Positions 25,739 through 35,643 of a DNA stretch of 58,478 nt are shown here, one piece after another. Position 1 is the stretch's first letter. Each line of letters opens with the position of its first letter. Under the pieces are notes generated by a model. It made no database searches, was not told the DNA's origin, and saw nothing but the letters and a program-made list of their open reading frames with translations. Origin of the DNA: Dysgonomonas sp. 521 (lineage in GTDB: Bacteria; Bacteroidota; Bacteroidia; Bacteroidales; Dysgonomonadaceae); contig NZ_QVMO01000016.1 of NCBI RefSeq assembly GCF_010501055.1, positions 8,948-67,425 on the forward strand. Direction: 5' to 3'. The position numbers and the translations under genes are program-made.

Positions 25739-26245
25739 ATGTTGAAAAAACTATTTTTATTGCTACTTGTCGTTGCGCCTCTTGCTATGTTTGCACAGGA
25801 TAAGTTTGCATACGTGAATGCAGAAGAGGTTTTCTCTAAGATGCCGGAACTAAAGGATGTAGAATCCAAACTAGCTACAAAAAGTGAATCTATAAGAAAA
25901 AATGCAGCAGCAATAGAGGAAGAGTATAATAACAAAGTGAAAGCTTTCCAAAATACTCCTACCGACAGTTTGACCGAAGCAATCGTAGTGGACAGACAAA
26001 AGCAACTGGAAGATTTGCAGACAAGATACCAGACTTTCTTGCAAACAAGCCAGCAAGAATATGAAAAAGAGCAACAGACTCTGATCACCCCTTTGCAGGA
26101 AAAACTAAGAAAAGCAATCAATGATGTAGGCAGCGAAAACAGCTATACTTATATTCTGAATGCCGGAGCATTACTTTATGTAAACCCTTCATCAGCGGTA
26201 GATGCTGGCCCTAAAGTTAAAGCTAAATTAGGCATCACTAATTGA
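25739..26245 (+). CDS. OmpH/Skp family periplasmic chaperone (second of two)
   Basis: This 168-residue paralogue of the preceding gene has a signal peptide (about 1-20, ending AMFAQ), the FAYVNAEEVFSKMPE start typical of Skp, a central coiled coil (about 40-130) and a short C-terminal domain. It is the last gene of the uppS-bamA cluster, 54 bp after the first copy, and is followed by a strong terminator. Confidence 0.92.
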   Translation: MLKKLFLLLLVVAPLAMFAQDKFAYVNAEEVFSKMPELKDVESKLATKSESIRKNAAAIEEEYNNKVKAFQNTPTDSLTEAIVVDRQKQLEDLQTRYQTFLQTSQQEYEKEQQTLITPLQEKLRKAINDVGSENSYTYILNAGALLYVNPSSAVDAGPKVKAKLGITN

Positions 26246-26271
26246 TAGTTTATAAATCTATATATATTTGA

Positions 26272-26302
26272 AAAATCCGGATTCTTATCCGGATTTTTTT
26301 TG
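26272..26302 (+). terminator. rho-independent terminator after the bamA-skp cluster
   Basis: AATCCGGAT and ATCCGGATT arms with a 4-base loop are followed by eight T residues, 27 bp after the second skp stop codon. Confidence 0.9.
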
Positions 26303-27018
26303 TTATAAACCGGCTACTATTTCTTCGAAATATGTAACATGGTACAGAAAGATTTATCTTATATAAAGCTCTTTGACATACTATCGAGTCTTTATACTTT
26401 ATACTTCCAAATTGGTAATTCTATAAAATATTGGAAGAAAATCCGTATAACGAGATCCAACGGTGTGCCGTCAGACACGCAATATTGAATAGATTCACAT
26501 TCCGTCCGTTACAGGACGGCTATCAGCAACCCATATTCTTTTTTTACCAATATGCTGTCTCTGACAGGATATCGGTATTATCCGCATTAATCGTTATAAA
26601 GCAGGAAAAGCTATGAGAAAAAAGTAACAGATAGAACAATAAAATTACTGTCACTTTTGTCACTTTTGTCACTTTTTAATAGTTCAAAATGGCCTGAACC
26701 TAGTCAAATAACCTCCATCGTATCCACCGAGTAATATCAAAAAGGCTAAATAAAAAGACATATAAAGCACATTTTCCCTAATAGCAATTGTTAAAAAATC
26801 ATTTAGATACAATCTGGCATATTCTGGCTGTTTTTTGTTTAAAAAGCAAGAAAAGTTACCTTTACTACATAGCGGCACAATAAATAGCATATACATAAAA
26901 ATCTGTATTAAAGAGAATTACAATCTCCACTGCATTCTTTTATCGCATGTATTCTTTTTTTATAAAAACTTTAACTACTTTTCAACAAGTTCTTAACATA
27001 AGTGAATAAAATTGGTGT
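26303..27018. other. gene-free intergenic region with short palindromes and a 9-bp tandem repeat
   Basis: No convincing gene is present. The region holds imperfect palindromes at about 26455-26585 (CCGTCC/GGACGG, CTGTCTCTGACAG) and a 9-bp tandem array of CACTTTTGT units (26650-26677) whose complement recurs at 47385-47420. Short frames here lack initiation context or recognisable content. Confidence 0.5.
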
Positions 27019-27026
27019 TATATTTG
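27019..27026 (+). promoter_or_regulatory. putative -7 box of the Oar-like receptor gene
   Basis: TATATTTG matches TAnnTTTG, about 90 bp upstream of the ATG at 27118. No clear -33 box at 19-22 bp. Confidence 0.35.
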
Positions 27027-27117
27027 TATGGTGTTAAAAAATATAACCTTTCATTCGTTATAAAAAAGGTTTATATAAAAAGCGCATTTATTATTCACTG
27101 TTTAAAATTGCTTTCCT

Positions 27118-30100
27118 ATGGCAAAAAAGTTACTTTTCCTGTTTTTCTGTTTATGTTTCACTCACTCTTTATTAGCACAGGTTACTACATCTACACTAAG
27201 TGGACGTGTAGAAGCTAATAGTGAGTCTTTGATTGGTGCAACCGTAACTGCGATTCACGAACCTTCGGGGACCAGATACGGAATCATGACAAATGCTGAC
27301 GGTCGTTATACAATACAAGGTATGAGGACAGGAGGACCCTACACCGTTGAGGTTAGTTTCATCGGCTTTAATAAATATGTAGTGAAAGATGTTACATTGC
27401 AGCTGGGGGAAACCACTGTCATCAATGCCGACCTGAAAGAATCCGTATCCACAGACCTCGACGAGGTAGTAGTATATGGTAATAGCAGCAAGTTTGCAGG
27501 CGAAAAGAAAGGTGCTACAACAAACATCTCCAACAGCCAGCTTACTATGTTACCCACTATTTCGAGGAGTATTACTGATTTTACCCGCTTATCACCTTAT
27601 TCCGGAGCAGGATTTTCATTTGGAGGCCGTGACGGACGTATGAATAATGTGACTATAGACGGTGCTAATTTTAACAACAACTTCGGGTTAGGTTCAAACA
27701 ACCTTCCGGGTGGAGATGCACAGCCGATTTCTCTGGACGCCATAGAAGAAGTACAGGTCACAATCGCTCCTTACGATGTGCGCCAGGCAAACTTTACAGG
27801 AGCCGGTATCAATGCCATTACAAAGAGTGGTACCAATACCTTTAAAGGGACAGCTTATACTTATCAGCGTAACGAAAATATGAGAGGTACATGGGTTGAC
27901 GGCGAACAGATAGCCACAATGAAAAGTTCGACAGAACTATATGGAGCCAGCTTAGGTGGCGCCATTATCAAAAACAAACTGTTCTTCTTCGTTAACGGCG
28001 AATATGAAAACACTCCTCAGGAAATCACCAACTGGAGAGCCTCTGAAGATGGCATAGCAAGCTCTGCAAAATATCTTTCCAGAACGAAAATATCCGATAT
28101 GGAAGATGTGTCTAAATACCTGATGGATAAATACAATTATAACACAGGAGGATACAACAGCTACCCGGGAGCCAGCAAAAACCATAAACTAATGGCTCGT
28201 TTAGACTGGAATATCAATGATATACATAAACTGACTGTCCGCTATAACTATGTGAAAAGTACGAACGACCAGATAGTAAACGCTTCCAGCGCGCCAAATC
28301 CAAGAGCATCGTCGAACCGTATGGGAACGCTCAACAATGCTCTAACGGTCTTAGTTCTATGGCTTTTAAGAATACTAACTATATGTTCGACAACCGTGTA
28401 ACATCATGGACAGCCGAGTTGAAATCCAATTTTAGTTCTACCATGTCGAACCAGTTACTTGGCACATATACTAAAATCAGAGATTTACGCAATTCCAATT
28501 CCGATTATTTCCCGATGATAGATATATGGCAGGATGGCAATATATACATGGCTGCCGGTTATGAATTGTTCTCATATAACAATGGGGTGAAAAACGATGT
28601 ATACACCATTACCGACAACTTTAGCCTATACCTCGGGAAACATAGTATAACAGCCGGATTGAGTTACGAATATCAGAAATTCACAAACTCGTTTATGCGC
28701 TACGGTACAGGATATTACAGATACAACAGCCTGGAAGACTTCTATAACGACAGCCCGTCGGTTTACGCATTATCATACGGGTACGGAGGCAAGAAAGATC
28801 CTGCGTCGAAACTAGATTTCGCCCAGTTCTCAGCCTACTTGCAAGACCAGTTTACCCCAATACAGGGATTGACTATCACAGCAGGATTGCGTATGGACTT
28901 ACCGATGTATGTCAACGATTTGGAAGAGAACAAAGCCATTACAGAGCTTACTTTTGTCAACGGCACAAAACTGGATACAGGGATATGGCCTTCGACTAAA
29001 GTATTATTATCGCCACGCCTCGGCTTCCTGTGGGACGTAAAAGGCGACAAGTCGGTAGTGGTTCGCGGAGGTACGGGTATCTTTACCGGCCGCCTTCCAT
29101 TCGTATTCTTTACCAATATGCCTACCAACAGCGGTATGTTGCAGAATATGGTAGAAATAACAGATGCCGAAAGCCTTGCCAAAATAAAGTTGACAAACAA
29201 TCCTCAGGATGTGATGAAGGCTCTTCCTGATAAATTCCCTCAGCAAGCCGCCGAAAAGGCTCCGGGCTCTATCGCCGCAATTGATAAAGACTTCAAATTG
29301 CCCCAGACATGGAAAAGCAATATCGCTGTTGACTATCAGGTTCCAACATCATTCCCGTTATCATTTACATTCGAAGCGATATATTCAAAAGACATAAACC
29401 AAATCATCCAAAAGAATGTGAATGTTATTTCGTTAGATGATGCAAGTATGAAAAAATTCAATGGGCCGGACAACCGCTATTTCTATCCCGGAAGAAACGC
29501 CTCAAGAATCAACGGCGATATATCTGAAGCTATGCTGCTTAGCAATACAAGTAAAGGATATAACTATTCATTAAGCCTTATGGCAAATCTGGAGCCAATA
29601 AACAACCTGAGAATAATGGCCGCATATACGCATACCATGTCTAAAGACCTGTCGGGCAACCCCGGCGACCAGGCCGCATCTGCATGGGGAAATACTCCTT
29701 CGGTAAACGGCCCTAACGATTTGAAGTTATATAATTCCCAATACCGTACTCCAAATAAGGTTGTTGCTTCGGTAAGCTATAATGTAGATTATAACAAACA
29801 TCACGGGACTACTTTCGGGGTGTACTATTCAGGTTATAACTCAGGCTCATTCTCGTATGGCTACTCTGGCGATATGAATCAGGATGGTATTTCAAATGAC
29901 CTGATCTACATACCAAAGACCAAAGACGAACTGACCTTCGTTGACAAAACCGTGAAAGTAGGTACCAACGAGTATAAGTTCACAGCAGACCAACAAAGAG
30001 AAGCCTTCTGGGCATTTATCAATCAGGATGGCTACCTCAAAAAACACAAAGGGAAATATGCAGAAAGCTATGGCGCACTGAATCCTTGGTATCACCGTAT

Positions 30101-30419
30101 CGACCTGAAAATAGTTGAAAGCTACAATTTCTATGTAAGAGGACGCAAAAACACAGTGCAATTGAGCTTCGACATACTAAATCTACCAAACCTTATCAAC
30201 AGCAAGTGGGGCGCACTGAAAACGACTCAGCTAACCACTACCAGCGGATTGAGCAGGATTCTTGAATATAAGGGCGTTGACGAAAATAATACCCCTAAAT
30301 ATACGATGAACCACATTACAAAAGATGGCGAGCCTATTCTACCGGAAACAACATTCCAGAAGAATAAATCATTGTCAAGCACATGGCAGATGCAAATCGG
30401 AGTACGCTATATTTTCTAA
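27118..30419 (+). pseudogene. Oar-like TonB-dependent receptor, interrupted by a frameshift near 28325
   Basis: Two overlapping frames make one receptor of about 1,100 residues. The first (27118-28401) has a signal peptide ending LLAQ, a carboxypeptidase-regulatory domain (SLIGATVTAIHEPSGTRYG region), the TonB-box-like DLDEVVVYG and a plug (FGGRDGRMNNVTIDGANFNN, residues about 168-187). The second (28359-30419) supplies the barrel, ending QIGVRYIF. Restoring one base, for example a fourth G in the GGG at 28323-28325, joins them through NAQQCSNGLSSMAFKN. As written, the first frame stops at 28401 without most of the barrel. Oar-type receptors import large substrates or serve envelope functions. 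It may be a true mutation or a sequencing error. It stands alone, with a strong terminator after it. Confidence 0.85.
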
Positions 30420-30454
30420 AGGAAAATGAAAATATGAGGTAACCCTCAACAGTT

Positions 30455-30505
30455 AAAAAAGTCATAAAGGGGATTATTTAATAAAAGCCTTTATGACTTT
30501 TTCAG
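30455..30505 (+). terminator. rho-independent terminator after the Oar-like receptor
   Basis: GTCATAAAGG (30461-30470) pairs with CCTTTATGAC (30488-30497), extended by A-run/T-run pairing, and ends in TTTTT. It rules out a start codon at 30493 for the next gene. Confidence 0.88.
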
Positions 30506-30517
30506 TTATAAATGTCT

Positions 30518-30525
30518 TATATTTG
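30518..30525 (+). promoter_or_regulatory. putative -7 box of the nucleotidase operon
   Basis: TATATTTG matches TAnnTTTG 21 bp upstream of ATG 30547 and just after the preceding terminator. No clear -33 TTG. Confidence 0.4.
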
Positions 30526-30546
30526 AAAGAGATAAAATACATGTTC

Positions 30547-31293
30547 ATGAAAAGATATTACATCTGTCTGATTTCAATTATAATATTCGCCTCCTGCTCA
30601 AAACACCAGTATATAGTCACATCTATGAAGGGAGAATATATCCCCGTAAAGGAAACCTCCCACCCCGACAAAGATATGGCTGAAATGGTCAACAGCTACA
30701 AAAAGCTGCTCGACGAACGCATGGGGGAAGTCATCGGACATTCAACCCAACTGATGGACATAGGCATACCCGAAAGCCTGCTCACAAATTTCACATCTGA
30801 TGTAATGTATCAGCTGGATGGCTCATATACAAACGGTAAACACATCGATTTCTCCATAATGAACGTGCATGGGCACAGGGCTCCCCTGCCCGAAGGAGAT
30901 ATCACGCTGGGAGATATATTCAGCACCTACTCTTTCGAAAATGAATTGGTACTGGTATACCTCAGGGGGAACTACCTCACGGATATATTCAATGCCTATG
31001 CGCGAAGAGGCGGAGCGGGAATATCCGGCAACGTAAAACTCACCATAAAGGATAAGAAGCTGGCAGACGCCAAAATAGATGGCAAGCCGATAGATAACAA
31101 TAAGATATATACGATTGTCACACTGGACTACCTCGCCGAGGGGAATGACGCCATGGACGCTTTGAAGAACGCAGAATCGTCAACTCCCATAGGCCTCACT
31201 CTCCGCGATTATATCTTGAACTATATCAGGAAAGAAACGCGGGAAGGCAGGGATATCTCATCAAAACTAGATGGGCGGATAACCATTCGGTGA
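30547..31293 (+). CDS. 5'-nucleotidase C-terminal domain lipoprotein
   Basis: This 248-residue protein has a lipoprotein signal (lipobox IIFASC, Cys near 17) and the 5_nucleotid_C domain, which recognises the nucleoside: NVHGHRAPLPEGDITLGDIFSTYSFEN region (about 106-132), GNYLTDIFNAYARRGG and IVTLDYLAEGNDAM. The metallophosphatase domain that carries the catalytic metals is a separate protein made from the next gene, 22 bp on. The ATG at 30547 (or 30541) is preferred because an earlier ATG (30493) lies in the terminator stem. Together the pair should form one periplasmic nucleotidase. Confidence 0.88.
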   Translation: MKRYYICLISIIIFASCSKHQYIVTSMKGEYIPVKETSHPDKDMAEMVNSYKKLLDERMGEVIGHSTQLMDIGIPESLLTNFTSDVMYQLDGSYTNGKHIDFSIMNVHGHRAPLPEGDITLGDIFSTYSFENELVLVYLRGNYLTDIFNAYARRGGAGISGNVKLTIKDKKLADAKIDGKPIDNNKIYTIVTLDYLAEGNDAMDALKNAESSTPIGLTLRDYILNYIRKETREGRDISSKLDGRITIR

Positions 31294-31315
31294 CCACAAG
31301 AAAAATAATATAGGA

Positions 31316-32146
31316 ATGAAACCAAAATACATCCTCATTTTTGCACTGCTGCTCGTATCATGCTGTGTATTTTCTCAAAAGAAACTAGTTATACTGCACA
31401 CAAATGATACGCATAGCCACATCGAACCTTTTCGGCTCACCGATAAGTATTATCCCGGACAGGGAGGTGTCATCAACAGGAAAGCGATAATAGACAGCAT
31501 CCGCAAGGCGCACAAGAATGTACTGCTGATAGACGCGGGCGACTATTTTCAGGGTACACCGTATTACAACCTGTTCAAAGGGCGGGTTGAAGCAGAAGCG
31601 ATGAATATGATGCATTATGATGCAGCCACAATAGGCAACCATGAATTTGACTATGGGCTGGATACCCTGAGGATGATATACAGGAAGATGAACTTCCCTG
31701 TAATATGCTGTAACTACGACTTTTCGGACACAGTACTCAGAGATGTGGTGAAACCTTACACTATTATAAAAAAAGACGGGATAAAGATCGGGATTATAGG
31801 CGTGGGAGTAAATCCCGAAGGGCTTATACAGAAAGACAAATATGAAGGAATGGTTTTCAAGCCGGCTATTGAAACGGTAAATCACTATGCCGCATTATTG
31901 AAGAAGAAAGAAAAATGCGACATAATCATCTGCCTGTCGCACATTGGCTATAACCAAGATCAGGTATTGGCAGAGAAATCTACAAATCTGGATATAATAA
32001 TCGGGGGACATTCGCATACGTTTATGAAGCAGCCCGACATTAAGAAAAACCTTACAGGTAAAGATGTTATGGTATACCAAACCGGAAAGAACGGAGTGAA
32101 TCTGGGAAAAATAGAAGTGGAATTGAGTAAGATAAAAAATAAGTAA
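31316..32146 (+). CDS. metallophosphatase/5'-nucleotidase N-terminal domain protein
   Basis: This 276-residue protein has a signal sequence (about 1-20; VSCC suggests it may be a lipoprotein) and the calcineurin-like metallophosphatase core: LHTNDTHSHIEP (26-37), DAGDYFQG (about 72-79), GNHEFDYG (about 107-114), LSHIGYNQD and GGHSHTF (about 226-232). These are the two-metal ligands of UshA-type 5'-nucleotidases. It ends right after the catalytic domain, lacking the nucleoside-binding domain supplied by the preceding gene. Likely periplasmic dephosphorylation of nucleotides. Confidence 0.9.
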   Translation: MKPKYILIFALLLVSCCVFSQKKLVILHTNDTHSHIEPFRLTDKYYPGQGGVINRKAIIDSIRKAHKNVLLIDAGDYFQGTPYYNLFKGRVEAEAMNMMHYDAATIGNHEFDYGLDTLRMIYRKMNFPVICCNYDFSDTVLRDVVKPYTIIKKDGIKIGIIGVGVNPEGLIQKDKYEGMVFKPAIETVNHYAALLKKKEKCDIIICLSHIGYNQDQVLAEKSTNLDIIIGGHSHTFMKQPDIKKNLTGKDVMVYQTGKNGVNLGKIEVELSKIKNK

Positions 32147-32342
32147 TGAGTTATGTAATGAAAAGAAATTATTGCAACATTATTTTCGTTCTTGTCATGC
32201 TGACAATAGGAAGCATCTCTTATCAACCCTGTCTTTGAGGAACGAGATACGTCGTGTCTCACGATGATAAAAAGCATGTTGCATTAAATGATTTTCATTA
32301 CTTATAATCTTGAAACCTTAAATCTTGAAATAATAAAATATT
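32147..32342. other. intergenic spacer with repeat-like motifs
   Basis: About 195 bp between the nucleotidase and the transporter. It contains GTCATGCTGAC (32196) and the imperfect palindrome GAGATACGTCGTGTCTC (32244-32260), which resemble scattered Bacteroidota intergenic repeats. No promoter was clear. Confidence 0.35.
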
Positions 32343-33584
32343 ATGAGTATCAAAATCCGTCTGATTATTATGAATTTCCTCCAGTTCTTCATCTGGGGTG
32401 CATGGATGATCACAATAGCAAACTACTGGTTCGGGACAAAACACTGGCAAAGTGAAGATTTCGGCATTATCTTTTCCACAATGGGCATTGCGTCCATCTT
32501 TATGCCTACACTATGCGGTATCATCGCCGACCGTTGGGTAAATTCGGAAAGGTTATACGGTATTTTACATATATTATGCGGGCTTACCTTTATCTCGCTC
32601 CCTATGGTAGACAATCCGTCTACATTCTTTTGGGTAATACTGCTTGCGATGATATTCTACATGCCTACCCTCGCCTTATCCAACTCTACAGCCTACAGCG
32701 TGCTTACCAAGAATAATCTGGACACAGTCAAATACTTCCCCCCTATCAGGGTTTGGGGTACTATCGGCTTTATCGCCGCCATGTGGCTCACCAACCTCAC
32801 AGGCAATAAAGCATCCGAAAACCAGTTCTATATCGCCGGCATCACGGCTATCCTGCTGGGAATATATGCCTTTACCCTGCCGCAGTCGCCCCCGCAGAAT
32901 ACATCCGATAAGAACAAGACTCTGGCAGAATTGCTGGGGCTGGATGCTTTCAAGCTGTTCAAAGACTATAAGATGGCGCTGTTCTTTATATTCAGTATGC
33001 TGCTGGGTGCCGCGCTACAGCTTACAAACGCTTATGGGGATACTTTTCTCGACGATTTTAAATATCAGTATCCCGACTCTTTCGTTGTAAGATATTCTAC
33101 CATCATATTATCCATATCGCAGATATCCGAAACGCTGTTTATTCTGGCTATACCTTTCTTTTTGAGACGGTTCGGTATAAAAACGGTTATGCTGATAAGC
33201 ATGTTCGCGTGGGTTCTGCGCTTCGGGCTGTTTGCCTTCGCCAATCCCGAAGGCGGGTTGTGGATGATTATCCTTTCGTGTATTGTCTATGGCATGGCAT
33301 TTGACTTCTTCAATATATCCGGCTCATTATTTGTCAATAATTCTACAAACGCGAAAGTACGCTCTTCGGCTCAGGGGCTGTTTATGATGATGACCAACGG
33401 CTTTGGCGCCGTACTCGGCAGCTGGACCAGCGGATTATTGATCGGTAAGTTCTTCACAGATGCAGATGGGATGAAAGACTGGTACTCTATCTGGTTATGC
33501 TTTGCGGCATACGCTCTGGTTGTAGCCATACTGTTTGCCATACTGTTCAGGTACAAATATGTAAAAGAAGAGGTTCCGGCATAA
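32343..33584 (+). CDS. NupG-like nucleoside transporter (MFS)
   Basis: This 413-residue inner membrane protein has about 12 transmembrane helices and the nucleoside:H+ symporter look: LIIMNFLQFFIWGAWMITIANYW start (first helix, about 8-30), GIIADRWVNSERL (about 59-71, cytoplasmic loop 2-3) and IRVWGTIGFIAA (about 136-147). NupG/XapB-type carriers import nucleosides by proton symport. Placed after a split 5'-nucleotidase in the same direction, it would take up the nucleosides released in the periplasm. It is followed by a bidirectional terminator. Confidence 0.9.
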   Translation: MSIKIRLIIMNFLQFFIWGAWMITIANYWFGTKHWQSEDFGIIFSTMGIASIFMPTLCGIIADRWVNSERLYGILHILCGLTFISLPMVDNPSTFFWVILLAMIFYMPTLALSNSTAYSVLTKNNLDTVKYFPPIRVWGTIGFIAAMWLTNLTGNKASENQFYIAGITAILLGIYAFTLPQSPPQNTSDKNKTLAELLGLDAFKLFKDYKMALFFIFSMLLGAALQLTNAYGDTFLDDFKYQYPDSFVVRYSTIILSISQISETLFILAIPFFLRRFGIKTVMLISMFAWVLRFGLFAFANPEGGLWMIILSCIVYGMAFDFFNISGSLFVNNSTNAKVRSSAQGLFMMMTNGFGAVLGSWTSGLLIGKFFTDADGMKDWYSIWLCFAAYALVVAILFAILFRYKYVKEEVPA

Positions 33585-33593
33585 AAGAGAAGA

Positions 33594-33612
33594 GGCTGTC
33601 CGTTGGACAGCC
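33594..33612. terminator. bidirectional terminator between the NupG-like and GH97 genes
   Basis: GGCTGTCC and GGACAGCC are perfect 8-bp arms with a 3-base loop, flanked by AAGAGAAGA and TTCTTC. It sits between convergent genes (stops at 33584 and 33636). Confidence 0.7.
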
Positions 33613-33635
33613 TTCTTCATGTTAACCCTAAAAAA

Positions 33636-35633
33636 TCATTGTTTGAGGAACATAACTGCGGTTCCCCCGCTTGTAGCAAGTTCCAGATTAAGAACTGTAT
33701 CGGATGTCACATCCAACTCTTGTATTTCTACCGGATAAGGGTTGGTTTTATATTCCGCGCCTTTTCCGTCTTTAAATATCTTCGCTTTATATGTTGCCCC
33801 TTTGTCGAGGAATGTAAGAGGCAGCGACATATTGCGGCTGTCGGCATTTGTGATGCTTCCCACATACCAGTTTTCGCTGTCCCTGTCTTTACGGGCAATG
33901 GTTATATACTCACCAATTTTGGCATCGGGGATAACGGTCTTCGACCAGTTGGCAGGACATGATGTGATGAATTCAAATTCAGGTCTGTTTTCATAATTTT
34001 CAATCATATCGGAAGCCATCTGCAACGGGCTGTATATCACTACCGACAGTGCCAGTTGTTTCGCAATAGTAGTCTGCACACGGGTGTTAGGAAACACGGG
34101 ATTTGAGAAGTTAAACGTACCCGGCGTGAAATCGATAGGCCCGGCCAAACCACGGGTGAATGGGATAATAGTCGTATGTTCGGGCGGGTTACCTCCATCC
34201 TGTGACCATGCGTCGTATTCTTGTCCCCGCACGCCCTCCTGCGTCATCAGGTTAGGCCATGTGCGTTGTAGCCCGGTAGGCATCACAGGCTCGTGATTGT
34301 CTATCATTACATGATACTTTGCAGCAGTCTCTATTACCTTGCGGAAATGACGGACGCCATACTGGCTGCTGTGCATTTCCTTGCCATCGAGCAACGGGCT
34401 TACATAACCCGTCTTCACGGCATTTACACCATATCTCTGATATAGGGCAAAAGCGCTGTCCAGTTGGTTTTCGTAATTGCGGGTCGCACCTCCTGTTTCG
34501 TGATGACCAACAAGCCTCACATTCTTCATGGCGGCATATTTGGTAATCTTTGCCAGGTCGAAGTCGGGATAAGCTTTGGTAAAGCTGAACTTATCGCCTT
34601 CTTTTGTCCAGTCGTTTTGCCAGCCATCGTTCCAGCCTTCTACCAATACACCGGAAAATCCATGTTTAGCTGCAAAGTCGATATATTTCATCGTATTTTC
34701 TGTCGTAGCCCCGTGTTTAGGTCCCTGGCACCATGTGTATTTTTCCATATGCATACCCCACCAGATACCGATATAGCGACCCGGTCTGATCCATGAAGTA
34801 TCCTCTATTTTGCATGGCTCGTTCAGGTTGAGCATCAGGCGCGAAAGTATCAGGTCGCCAGGTTTATTGGCGATGATCATTGTTCTCCAAGGGCTAACAC
34901 CCGGAGCTTTCATAAACACTTTTTCGCCGGTAGACCACGGGCTTAAATAAGTCCTTAGCACAGATGTCTTATTTTCAGGGGTCAAATTCATTGCCGCATA
35001 ATCCGTCAGATTTGCTTCATGTATAGTCAGGTATAATCCGTCTTTAGTTTCCATTGTCAGCGGGGTGCATACCGTATCCAGTTCGTTTACAGGAGCCGTT
35101 GTATACAGGCTTTCATAATATTTGGAATCGTACGGTATCGACCATGTTTTATGGTTGTCCGCCAAAGCAAACTCGGTAAGTTCATCCATAATGATGAAAT
35201 CCTTCAGGTTTTCCTGCTCAGGAAACTCGTACCTGAAACCGACGCCATCGTCAAACACACGGAATACGACCGAAAACTTACGTTTAAGCCCGGCAGCTTC
35301 TTCCACATCTACCTTCAACTGGTTATATTTATTATCAACCGTAGCCTCTTCTCCCCACGGCTGTGTCCATGTCTCACTGAAAGACGAACCCTCAACATTG
35401 GTAATCTCTAGATCCTTATTGAATTCGGAGTCCTTCAGTACAAAACCCAGAAAAGATTTATTTAAGACTACCTTGTCGTCTTTATTTACCGTATAATATA
35501 TCTTGCCTTCTTCTGCTCCTACACATATCCTGATACTTCCATCCGGAGATACAGCCGACGGATCTTTACTGCCGGGAGTACATGCCGTAAAGCAAATGAG
35601 AGCGAGAAGGAATAAATTTAAAGCCTGTTTCAT
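33636..35633 (-). CDS. GH97 alpha-glucosidase (SusB-type, inverting), lipoprotein
   Basis: This 665-residue protein has a lipobox (ICFTAC, Cys18), an N-terminal beta-sandwich (about 25-270), a catalytic TIM barrel (about 280-560) and a C-terminal beta domain. Glu379 (GHHETGG), Glu448 (DNHEP), Glu466 and Glu472 (TQEGVRGQEYD) have the same spacing I recall for SusB Glu439, Glu508, Glu526 and Glu532 (base, base/calcium, calcium, acid). The retaining-type Asp nucleophile is replaced by Gly (KTGY, 407-410), so it should invert. It hydrolyses alpha-glucosidic ends. It is the last gene of the PUL, 10 bp after the GH71/99-like gene. Confidence 0.95.
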   Translation of the reverse strand: MKQALNLFLLALICFTACTPGSKDPSAVSPDGSIRICVGAEEGKIYYTVNKDDKVVLNKSFLGFVLKDSEFNKDLEITNVEGSSFSETWTQPWGEEATVDNKYNQLKVDVEEAAGLKRKFSVVFRVFDDGVGFRYEFPEQENLKDFIIMDELTEFALADNHKTWSIPYDSKYYESLYTTAPVNELDTVCTPLTMETKDGLYLTIHEANLTDYAAMNLTPENKTSVLRTYLSPWSTGEKVFMKAPGVSPWRTMIIANKPGDLILSRLMLNLNEPCKIEDTSWIRPGRYIGIWWGMHMEKYTWCQGPKHGATTENTMKYIDFAAKHGFSGVLVEGWNDGWQNDWTKEGDKFSFTKAYPDFDLAKITKYAAMKNVRLVGHHETGGATRNYENQLDSAFALYQRYGVNAVKTGYVSPLLDGKEMHSSQYGVRHFRKVIETAAKYHVMIDNHEPVMPTGLQRTWPNLMTQEGVRGQEYDAWSQDGGNPPEHTTIIPFTRGLAGPIDFTPGTFNFSNPVFPNTRVQTTIAKQLALSVVIYSPLQMASDMIENYENRPEFEFITSCPANWSKTVIPDAKIGEYITIARKDRDSENWYVGSITNADSRNMSLPLTFLDKGATYKAKIFKDGKGAEYKTNPYPVEIQELDVTSDTVLNLELATSGGTAVMFLKQ

Positions 35634-35643
35634 ATTTTTTGTA

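Noticed and set aside
26431..26616. Plus-strand 61-residue frame
   Set aside because: It spans short palindromes, and no domain or initiation context is visible.
26684..26896. Minus-strand 70-residue frame with hydrophobic stretches
   Set aside because: No promoter, no family features, AT-rich hydrophobic codons arise by chance here; not enough to call a small membrane protein.
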